DNA of 28,575 bases from Flavobacteriaceae bacterium UBA5950 (GTDB lineage Bacteria > Bacteroidota > Bacteroidia > Flavobacteriales > Flavobacteriaceae). The DNA lies in the NCBI GenBank assembly GCA_002430545.1, contig DJCM01000023.1, positions 1,118 through 29,692 of the forward strand, read 5' to 3'. Position numbers and translations under genes: made by a program. Of the stretch, positions 22,526 through 28,575 are shown one piece after another (the first letter of the stretch is position 1; the number at the start of each line of letters is the position of its first letter). A model generated the notes under the pieces. That model worked only from the letters and a program-made list of their open reading frames with translations. It had not been told where the DNA came from and ran no database searches.

Positions 22526-23344
22526 TTATGGGAACTTCGGATATTTATCAAAGTCAGGTCGGCGCTTTTCCAAAAAGGCATTTTTTCCTTCTTGCGCCTC
22601 ATCAGTGAGGTAGTACAACAGCGTGGCATCCCCAGCGAGTTGCATCAAGCCATGTTGGCCATCCAACTCTGCATTTAAACTACGCTTGATCATTCGAAGT
22701 GCCAAAGGGCTACGTTGCTGCATGAGATCACACCATTCCAATGTTGCAGACTCAAGGTCTTTCAGTGGCACAACTCTGTTTACCAATCCCATTTCTAAAG
22801 CTTCTTGGGCACTGTATTGCTTGCACAAGAACCAAATCTCACGTGCCTTTTTTTGACCCACATGACGTGCCAAATAAGAAGATCCAAAGCCTCCATCAAA
22901 ACTGCCAACTTTAGGGCCAGTCTGACCAAAAATGGCATTTTCACTTGCAATGGTTAGGTCACAAACAACATGAAGAACATGACCTCCACCAATCGCATAT
23001 CCATTGACCATCGCAATGACAGGTTTTGGCAGTTCACGAATCCTTTTATGCAAGTCTAGAACATTCAAGCGAGGAACGCCATCATCTCCAATATAGCCTC
23101 CAATACCCTTTACATTTTGATCTCCACCACTGCAAAAGGCTTTGTCGCCAGTACCTGTGAAAAGAACGATATCGATGTCGTCACGCTCACGACAAATCTC
23201 GATAGCATCTAGCATCTGTGTATTGGTCTCAGGACGAAATGCATTGTAAACCTCAGGTCGATTGATGGTGATTTTTGCAACCCCATTGTAATGTTCAAAT
23301 AAAATATCAGAATAGGTTTTTATGGATTTCCAAACTACTTTCAT
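22526..23344 (-). CDS. menB: 1,4-Dihydroxy-2-naphthoyl-CoA synthase
   Basis: Crotonase-fold enzyme that closes the naphthoquinone ring from o-succinylbenzoyl-CoA. The 272 residues contain INRPEVYNAFRPET (27-40), FCSGGDQNVKGIGGY (70-84) and GYAIGGGH with the oxyanion-hole backbone. FGQTGPKVGSFDGGFGSSYL (139-158) and REIWFLCKQYSA follow, and the tail is KRRPDFDKYPKFP. The Gly in QTGPKVGSF (G143) places it in the bicarbonate-dependent group (type I, as in E. coli) rather than the group that has Asp there, as in Mycobacterium. A TAnnTTTG box lies 13 bases upstream, so it may have its own promoter within the operon. Confidence 0.97.
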   Translation of the reverse strand: MKVVWKSIKTYSDILFEHYNGVAKITINRPEVYNAFRPETNTQMLDAIEICRERDDIDIVLFTGTGDKAFCSGGDQNVKGIGGYIGDDGVPRLNVLDLHKRIRELPKPVIAMVNGYAIGGGHVLHVVCDLTIASENAIFGQTGPKVGSFDGGFGSSYLARHVGQKKAREIWFLCKQYSAQEALEMGLVNRVVPLKDLESATLEWCDLMQQRSPLALRMIKRSLNAELDGQHGLMQLAGDATLLYYLTDEAQEGKNAFLEKRRPDFDKYPKFP

Positions 23345-23357
23345 ATATATTTTTTTA

Positions 23358-23365
23358 CAAAATTA
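23358..23365 (-). promoter_or_regulatory. Predicted internal promoter upstream of menB (TAATTTTG)
   Basis: TAATTTTG on the minus strand in the 25-base menD-menB gap, with TTG 22 bases upstream inside the end of menD. It would give menB-menA-menC and the genes after them transcription independent of menD. Confidence 0.5.
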
Positions 23366-23369
23366 AGAC

Positions 23370-25139
23370 TTAATCTGATTGATTGCTCAAAAAATCAAAA
23401 TAGGTCTGTAAAACTAAATCATTGGTGTTGGAAGGCGTGCATATTTCTAATATTTTCCCACGACTTGAAGCTGAGAAAAATCGACCCAACGCTAGCCTTA
23501 AACCAAGGCCACTTCGAACTCTTTTGTAGGACAAGCCATATTGTTTTGCCATCCATTTGGCTGTTCTGCGATGCTTTGTTTCAAAATATGTTTCAAAATC
23601 AGGTGTTTCCTTGGCGTTGGATAATATCCTAAAAATACCACCCCCACCATTGTTCACCAATATCAATCGAAAATTGGGTGGGATGTATTTGTTCCACAAT
23701 GCGTTTGAGTCATAAAAAAAACTTAAATCACCTGTGATCATCAGCGTTGGTGTTTCACTAACCACTGATGCGCCCACTGCCGTTGAGATACTGCCTTCAA
23801 TTCCACTTGTGCCTCTGTTGCAATAGGAGGACGCTCCTGCTTTGGCAAACAGTTGTGCATATCGAATGGGCGAACTATTTGCCCATTGGATATTATAATT
23901 TTTAGGAATCGAACGCATGATTTTATCAAACACATACAAATCGCTGAAGGGCAACTTTCTACAAAACTTTTGATGCGCGATCTCTATTTGCTTAGCCAGC
24001 TGAAGCCACTGTTGTTGATATCTCGATTCAGTATCAGAATTAGGTGCCAACCCTCTCAAAAAAGAGTTTGGTTCGATCTCGATGTGTTGTACACCCAAAT
24101 AATAGGTGTCAAGTGCTCGATCTGTGCCGATGTGATAGTGCGAAACACTAGTATAGGATCGCAATACTGATTTGATTTTTTTCGAAACAACCATCCCTCC
24201 CATTGTCACCAACAGATCAGGGCATAACGATTGAAAAATGTCTTGGCTGTTTTTCTTTTTCTCGATGGGGATGATCACCCGATCAATATGTGCGATGAAG
24301 TTGTCATGGCTGATGTTGGAATTGATTTCATGCAAAACAACAACTCTGGGGTCATTGGCAAGCATGGAAATGATCTTTTCGTTTAAACGATTGGGTGGCA
24401 GTGTTCCGACAACAATAAGAATGCGTTGTGACGCAAGCCATTTGGATGCAAAATCCTTGTGCTGTTTGGTGTGAGGGGTAGTCAACTGCTGTTGTTGCTG
24501 GGGAGTGAAATCTGATACTTCATTGAAGTCGTACAATGGTTCTTCCAAAGGAATATTGATATGAACAGGACCTTTGTGCACATACATTTGAGACAGTACT
24601 TCCTCAAGCCTAGTGTTGTTTTTCTTTTCAATGGCTTGTTGTGAGCGTTCAATTTCCTTAGTTGTTGATTTTGAATCAATTAACATCTGGGTATTGCTCT
24701 CAATGATTGCTGCTTGGTTGTGCGTTACATCTTGTAGAAGTGCTGTTTCAGAAACAATATGTTTTGAAAACACCCCCTTTTGCCTTATTGTTTGGCCATT
24801 TCCAATATCAATTTGATAGGTAGGTCGATCGGCACTCAACACCACAATTGGATACTGACTATAATAAGCTTCTGCAACAGCAGGATAGATGTTTAACAGA
24901 GCTGAGCCAGAGGTACATAGCACTGCAACTGGTTTTTGAAGTTGTTGTGCAAGACCAAGAGCAAAGAAAGCTGCAGAGCGTTCATCAACGATGCTATAGG
25001 TTGTGAATCCACTATGAGTGGTCAGCCCTACAGTGATGGGCGCACTTCTAGAGCCTGGCGCGATCACAACATGGCAAACCTCATAGTTGAGTAGTTGTTG
25101 AATAACCGAGCGTACAACAGGAATTGTTGAGAGATTCAT
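23370..25139 (-). CDS. menD: SEPHCHC synthase
   Basis: Thiamine-diphosphate enzyme that joins isochorismate and 2-oxoglutarate to make SEPHCHC. The 589 residues comprise the N-terminal PYR domain with APGSRSAPITVGL (27-39), IVDERSAAFFALG (50-62, catalytic Glu53) and LCTSGSALLN. A middle domain follows, and then the C-terminal ThDP domain with GTSGIEGSISTAVGAS, MITGDLSFFYDSNALWN (metal-binding GD...N) and LILVNNGGGGIF. All match MenD rather than acetolactate synthase. Thirty bases separate it from menF, and the gap holds a TAnnTTTG box. Confidence 0.96.
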   Translation of the reverse strand: MNLSTIPVVRSVIQQLLNYEVCHVVIAPGSRSAPITVGLTTHSGFTTYSIVDERSAAFFALGLAQQLQKPVAVLCTSGSALLNIYPAVAEAYYSQYPIVVLSADRPTYQIDIGNGQTIRQKGVFSKHIVSETALLQDVTHNQAAIIESNTQMLIDSKSTTKEIERSQQAIEKKNNTRLEEVLSQMYVHKGPVHINIPLEEPLYDFNEVSDFTPQQQQQLTTPHTKQHKDFASKWLASQRILIVVGTLPPNRLNEKIISMLANDPRVVVLHEINSNISHDNFIAHIDRVIIPIEKKKNSQDIFQSLCPDLLVTMGGMVVSKKIKSVLRSYTSVSHYHIGTDRALDTYYLGVQHIEIEPNSFLRGLAPNSDTESRYQQQWLQLAKQIEIAHQKFCRKLPFSDLYVFDKIMRSIPKNYNIQWANSSPIRYAQLFAKAGASSYCNRGTSGIEGSISTAVGASVVSETPTLMITGDLSFFYDSNALWNKYIPPNFRLILVNNGGGGIFRILSNAKETPDFETYFETKHRRTAKWMAKQYGLSYKRVRSGLGLRLALGRFFSASSRGKILEICTPSNTNDLVLQTYFDFLSNQSD

Positions 25140-25147
25140 AGCAACGG

Positions 25148-25155
25148 CAAATGTA
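25148..25155 (-). promoter_or_regulatory. Predicted internal promoter upstream of menD (TACATTTG)
   Basis: TACATTTG on the minus strand matches TAnnTTTG and ends eight bases before the menD ATG. No -33 element at the usual distance is clear. It suggests an additional start site within the men operon. Confidence 0.45.
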
Positions 25156-25170
25156 CAAAATACGCAGTTG

Positions 25171-26196
25171 TTAAGTCGTCAATATACGACCCATGGTGTT
25201 TGCTTTATCCATCACCTCTTGCCACTCATCTTGAGGATTGCTTTTTTTAGTGATTCCACCTCCAACATATACCAAAGCCTTGTAATCCTGAATCGTCATG
25301 CAACGTAGGTTAACATATAATTCTGTTTGGTCTTGATCTATCACCCCCAAAAAGCCAGCATACAGAGATCGATCCAATTGCTCATGAGTTTTGATAAAGT
25401 CAAGCGCCATCTCTTTCGGTACTCCCCCAACAGCAGGTGTGGGATGTAGTGCGTTTGCTGCTTCGAGAGGAGAAATAGTTAGCTCTGCAGTGATGGTCGT
25501 TTGTAGGTGTTCCAACTGTCCTGCACGAATGGTTTTTGCATCAGCATATTGTATCGATGCATATGATGTGTACTTGCGCAGTGTGTTTACAATTTCATTC
25601 ACGACAAACCCCTGCTCTTCCTTTTCCTTAACTCCCCATGAGCTGCTGCCCAAATGTCGAGTGCCAGCCAATGCCATTGTGGTCAAATGAGACTGTTGCA
25701 TTGTAATCAGGCGTTCAGGAGTTGCGCCCATCCACAGGCCATATTTGGGATGAAAAAGCAGATAATTGAAAGTGTTTTTGTATTGCGATAGGATCTTTTT
25801 AAAATAATCAATTGGTGATTTTGACAATCCATTACACTCGAGTGCAGTTGCCAACACAACCTTATTCAGAGGGGATTGTCGCATACTGTTTATAGCCTTG
25901 ATAATGAGGCTTGTATGATTCTTTTGTTTCTGTTCTAAATCATGCCACTCTAGCTGTTTTGATTGACTGGGTATTTCATCAACAAGAAAGTCTGTATGTA
26001 GGGTTTGATCTGGGTAAATTGAAAAATGTTTTGACGATTCAAAATGACTGACAACAAATTTGGTTTTTGGTTTGGGTGATTGGTTGTGATCGAGAAATGC
26101 AGTCAATTGAGTCTCATTTGGATATCGAAACACAACTAAGGATAATTTGCTCTTTAAGTGCTTTTCAATCTCTCCAAAAAACGATAACTGAGTCAA
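25171..26196 (-). CDS. menF: Isochorismate synthase
   Basis: Chorismate-utilising enzyme that isomerises chorismate to isochorismate, the first menaquinone-specific step. With the TTG start at 26196 it has 341 residues, the short single-domain form. NKVVLAT (111-117) contains the general-base Lys112. GATPERLI (157-164), LAGTRH (176-181), HPTPAVGGVPKE (251-262), YAGFLG and YVGGGI (310-315) form the chorismate site. The TTG lies five bases after the menI stop and places the LSFFGEIEKHL segment at the usual N-terminal distance. An ATG at 26241 in the same frame would add 15 residues and overlap menI by 40 bases; either start is possible. EntC-type siderophore function is unlikely in this context. 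Confidence 0.93.
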   Translation of the reverse strand: MTQLSFFGEIEKHLKSKLSLVVFRYPNETQLTAFLDHNQSPKPKTKFVVSHFESSKHFSIYPDQTLHTDFLVDEIPSQSKQLEWHDLEQKQKNHTSLIIKAINSMRQSPLNKVVLATALECNGLSKSPIDYFKKILSQYKNTFNYLLFHPKYGLWMGATPERLITMQQSHLTTMALAGTRHLGSSSWGVKEKEEQGFVVNEIVNTLRKYTSYASIQYADAKTIRAGQLEHLQTTITAELTISPLEAANALHPTPAVGGVPKEMALDFIKTHEQLDRSLYAGFLGVIDQDQTELYVNLRCMTIQDYKALVYVGGGITKKSNPQDEWQEVMDKANTMGRILTT

Positions 26197-26201
26197 ATGG
26201 G

Positions 26202-26621
26202 TTATTTTTTGAGAGGAAGAACAAGTGTCGTCAATGAACATGATGACACCAATCGCTGCTCATCATCAGTGATTTCAATTGACCATACCTGCATTGTTTT
26301 GCCCTTGTGTAGAGGCATTACTTTAGCATATACATAACCTGCTCGTACACCTCTGACATGCTTTGCAGAAATGTCGATTCCTCGCAGCATATGCCCTTCT
26401 TGATTACAAAAAACAGCTGCTGCAGAACTCCCAGCTGTCTCAGCTAGTGCTGCAGTAGCACCACCATGCAAAACACCGTCTGGCTGATGAACTGCATCAG
26501 TCACAGGCATACGTGCGATCAAAAAATCATCTCCAATGTCAGTAAATTCAATCTTAAGGGTTTGCATCAGCGTCCCTCGATTTCTTTCATTGATTTTTTT
26601 GAGAAGTGTAGATTTATCCAT
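26202..26621 (-). CDS. menI: Hotdog-fold thioesterase, probable DHNA-CoA hydrolase
   Basis: PaaI/YdiI-type acyl-CoA thioesterase of 139 residues, likely to release 1,4-dihydroxy-2-naphthoate from the CoA thioester made by MenB. HQPDGVLHGGATAALAETAG (45-64) contains the HGG helix cap and the catalytic Glu61, matching the pattern VLHGG..(x)LAE of E. coli MenI. DISAKHVRGVRAGYVYAKVM forms the central strands. An upstream in-frame ATG at 26639 lies in the terminator stem and is rejected. It is the first gene of the menaquinone operon, which is the main reason to prefer MenI over a phenylacetate thioesterase. Confidence 0.88.
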   Translation of the reverse strand: MDKSTLLKKINERNRGTLMQTLKIEFTDIGDDFLIARMPVTDAVHQPDGVLHGGATAALAETAGSSAAAVFCNQEGHMLRGIDISAKHVRGVRAGYVYAKVMPLHKGKTMQVWSIEITDDEQRLVSSCSLTTLVLPLKK

Positions 26622-26628
26622 AACGGTG

Positions 26629-26636
26629 CTAAAATA
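26629..26636 (-). promoter_or_regulatory. Possible men operon promoter -7 box (TATTTTAG)
   Basis: TATTTTAG on the minus strand differs from TAnnTTTG at one position, as does the asparaginase box. It ends seven bases before the menI ATG and directly follows the dnaK terminator, so its -33 region would lie in the terminator hairpin. Read-through from dnaK is the alternative source of men transcript. Confidence 0.35.
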
Positions 26637-26637
26637 C

Positions 26638-26667
26638 AAAAACGCACTGCTAACAGTGCGTTTTTTT
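26638..26667 (-). terminator. Intrinsic terminator after dnaK
   Basis: The stem AACGCACTG (26641-26649) pairs perfectly with CAGTGCGTT (26654-26662) around a four-base loop. It is extended by flanking A/T pairs and followed by a T-run in both orientations (GTTTTTG on minus, seven T on plus). It ends dnaK transcription and is formally bidirectional. It is the only clear intrinsic terminator in the window. Confidence 0.9.
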
Positions 26668-26694
26668 ATGTTACATGAACAAAAATATAAAGTG

Positions 26695-28575
26695 TTACTT
26701 CACTTCTTCGAAGTCAACATCCTCAACATCCTCGTCGTTGGTCTCGCCAGCTGATGCACCTGCATCTGCTTGTCCATCTGAAGAAGCACCCTGATCGGCT
26801 TGCGATTTATACATCTCTTCAGAAGCATTTTTCCAAGCTTCATTGATGCTGTCTAGTGCTGGGGTTATCGCATCAACATCCTTCAATTCATAAGCCTTTT
26901 TAAGGGCTTCCAAAGCATCCTGAATTGGCTTTTTCTTGTCATCTGACAACTTATCGCCAAACTCTTTCAATTGCTTTTCGGTTTGGAAGATCATTGCATC
27001 GGCGTTATTGAGCGTATCTACTTGCTCTTTGGTTTTCTTATCTGCATCTGCATTCGCCTCTGCCTCTTTTTTCATCTTTTCGATTTCTTTTTCTGTCAAT
27101 CCTGATGAAGCCTCAATACGAATATCTTGCGATTTGTTTGTTGCTTTATCGAGTGCAGTAACATGAATCAAACCGTTGGCATCGATATCAAAAGTCACCT
27201 CAATCTGTGGCGTACCTCTTGGCGCTGGTGGGATCCCATCCAAGTGAAATCTACCAATTGTTTTATTATCAGCAGCCATTGGACGCTCGCCTTGCAAAAC
27301 ATGAATCTCGACAGAGGGCTGATTGTCAGCAGCTGTTGAAAACACCTGTGACTTTTTCGTAGGAATCGTTGTGTTTGCATCGATTAACTTCGTGAGAACA
27401 CTACCCATCGTTTCGATCCCTAAGGAAAGAGGCGTGACATCCAACAATAAGACGTCCTTAACATCTCCTGTGAGTACACCTCCCTGAATTGCAGCGCCTA
27501 CAGCTACAACTTCGTCGGGGTTTACCCCTTTAGATGGCTTCTTACCAAAGAATTTTTCAACTTCTTCCTGAATCACTGGAATACGAGTTGAACCACCTAC
27601 CAAGATGATCTCATCAATCTCATCTGTTGACAGTCCAGCATCGGAAAGTGCATTCTTAACAGGCTTCATCGATCGTTTCACCAATTCAGCAGACAACTGC
27701 TCAAACTTGGCTCTGGTCAGTGTTTGCACAAGGTGTTTTGGACCAGAGGAAGTTGCTGTGACATAAGGCAAGTTGATTTCTGTTTGGGTTGATGACGACA
27801 ATTCGATTTTAGCTTTTTCAGCTGCTTCTTTCAATCGCTGAAGTGCCATCGGGTCTTTGCGAAGATCAACATCTTCATTAGACTTAAAATCATCTGCAAG
27901 CCAGTCGATAATCACCTCGTCAAAATCATCACCTCCAAGGTGAGTATCACCATTGGTTGATAATACCTCAAAAACACCATCCCCTAGCTCGAGAACAGAT
28001 ATATCAAATGTACCACCACCAAGGTCATACACTGCTATTTTTTTGTCACTACCACCTTTGTCAAGGCCATAAGCCAAAGCAGCAGCAGTTGGTTCGTTGA
28101 TGATTCTGTGGACTTTCAAACCCGAAATTTCACCTGCTTCTTTAGTCGCTTGACGCTGTGCATCATTGAAATAAGCAGGCACAGTGATAACAGCATCTGT
28201 AACAGTTTGTCCTAGATAATCCTCAGCTGTTTTCTTCATTTTTTGCAAAATCATTGCTGAAAGCTCTTGGGGTGTGTACAAACGACCATCGATATCAACT
28301 CGTGGGGTGTTGTTGTCACCCTTCACAACTGAATATGGAACACGTTTTACTTCTTTGGATGATTCAGTAAACTTATTTCCCATAAATCGTTTGACAGAAG
28401 AAATGGTTTTGGTTGGATTGGTCACAGCTTGTCGTTTTGCTGGATCGCCAACCTTGATTTCACCACCTTCCACAAAAGCAATAACAGATGGGGTTGTTCG
28501 TTTTCCTTCTGCATTTGGAATCACAACTGGCTCGTTTCCTTCCATAACAGAAACACAAGAGTTTGTTGTTCCTAA
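26695..28575 (-). CDS. dnaK: Molecular chaperone DnaK (Hsp70), 5' end outside window
   Basis: ATP-dependent chaperone that works with DnaJ and GrpE. The open frame enters from the window edge as LGTTNSCVSVMEGNEPVV, so about eight N-terminal residues are missing; an internal ATG at 28545 is not the start. The visible 626 residues contain the phosphate-1 remnant LGTTNS, the nucleotide-binding motifs AVYDLGGGTFDISVLELGDG and ILVGGSTRIP, and the linker DVLLLDVTPLSLGIET. The substrate-binding domain (PTKKSQVFSTAADNQPSVEI) and helical lid follow, and the tail is acidic, ending DVEDVDFEEVK. Total length is close to the usual 635. The stop is followed after about 28 bases by an intrinsic terminator. 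Confidence 0.98.
   Translation of the reverse strand, partial: LGTTNSCVSVMEGNEPVVIPNAEGKRTTPSVIAFVEGGEIKVGDPAKRQAVTNPTKTISSVKRFMGNKFTESSKEVKRVPYSVVKGDNNTPRVDIDGRLYTPQELSAMILQKMKKTAEDYLGQTVTDAVITVPAYFNDAQRQATKEAGEISGLKVHRIINEPTAAALAYGLDKGGSDKKIAVYDLGGGTFDISVLELGDGVFEVLSTNGDTHLGGDDFDEVIIDWLADDFKSNEDVDLRKDPMALQRLKEAAEKAKIELSSSTQTEINLPYVTATSSGPKHLVQTLTRAKFEQLSAELVKRSMKPVKNALSDAGLSTDEIDEIILVGGSTRIPVIQEEVEKFFGKKPSKGVNPDEVVAVGAAIQGGVLTGDVKDVLLLDVTPLSLGIETMGSVLTKLIDANTTIPTKKSQVFSTAADNQPSVEIHVLQGERPMAADNKTIGRFHLDGIPPAPRGTPQIEVTFDIDANGLIHVTALDKATNKSQDIRIEASSGLTEKEIEKMKKEAEANADADKKTKEQVDTLNNADAMIFQTEKQLKEFGDKLSDDKKKPIQDALEALKKAYELKDVDAITPALDSINEAWKNASEEMYKSQADQGASSDGQADAGASAGETNDEDVEDVDFEEVK

Noticed and set aside
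26936..27339. Plus-strand open frames inside dnaK
   Set aside because: They are antisense shadows of a highly conserved gene with no start signals or domains.
1..28575. Mobile elements, CRISPR arrays, prophage or defence genes
   Set aside because: No transposase, integrase, spaced repeats or defence domains were seen; the content is housekeeping throughout.

Overview
The window reads as a stretch of core chromosome from a member of the Bacteroidota, most likely Flavobacteriia. Three things support this. Almost every transcription unit starts with the Bacteroidota -7 element TAnnTTTG. Shine-Dalgarno sequences are essentially absent before start codons. The gene families also fit: PPK1/Ppx pair, short MenE, SusC-like outer-membrane barrel with a carboxypeptidase-like N-terminus, and DnaK ending in a DFEEVK tail. 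The DNA is AT-rich and very tightly packed: most same-strand neighbours overlap by 1-14 bases, and three convergent pairs meet within -4 to +2 bases. No stretch above 300 bases lacks a gene. I see no insertion sequence, prophage, CRISPR array or tRNA.

Layout. 1-138 (-): 5' part of RNase P RNA, diverging from dnaX. 222-1979 (+): dnaX, followed by a broken miaE remnant that stops where ppx ends. 6222-2157 (-): pdxH, a SixA-like phosphatase, ppk and ppx, a polyphosphate operon. 8969-6256 (-): pyrR, pyrB, a STAS-like protein and RNase Z. 9136-10104 (+): a lipoprotein Ntn-type asparaginase. 12449-10107 (-): a cysteine-synthase-like enzyme and an alpha-oxoamine synthase, which I read as a sulfonolipid (capnine-type) pair. 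12620-16772 (+): prfB with its programmed frameshift, a HAD hydrolase and an outer-membrane receptor. 16938-16774 (-): a 54-residue membrane protein. 17048-18439 (+): fumC. 26621-18436 (-): a menaquinone locus, menI-menF-menD-menB-menA-menC-CPBP protease-menE-small membrane protein. 28575-26695 (-): dnaK, cut at its 5' end by the window edge, with a clear intrinsic terminator.

How the genes work together. The men genes cover chorismate to demethylmenaquinone except for a recognisable menH; the final methyltransferase is not here either. Fumarase next door belongs to the respiratory metabolism that menaquinone serves. The polyphosphate operon holds both the polymerase and a Ppx/GppA phosphatase, plus a histidine phosphatase whose gene abuts ppk.

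Most worth a second look: (1) a run of ten A in dnaX placed so that a -1 shift gives an immediate GAG-TAA stop, the same ending as the E. coli gamma subunit; (2) the putative cysteate/sulfonolipid gene pair; (3) the SixA-like phosphatase sandwiched in the polyP operon; (4) the truncated miaE; (5) promoters so close to start codons that several mRNAs should be leaderless or nearly so. I did not find a wholly new multi-gene system.
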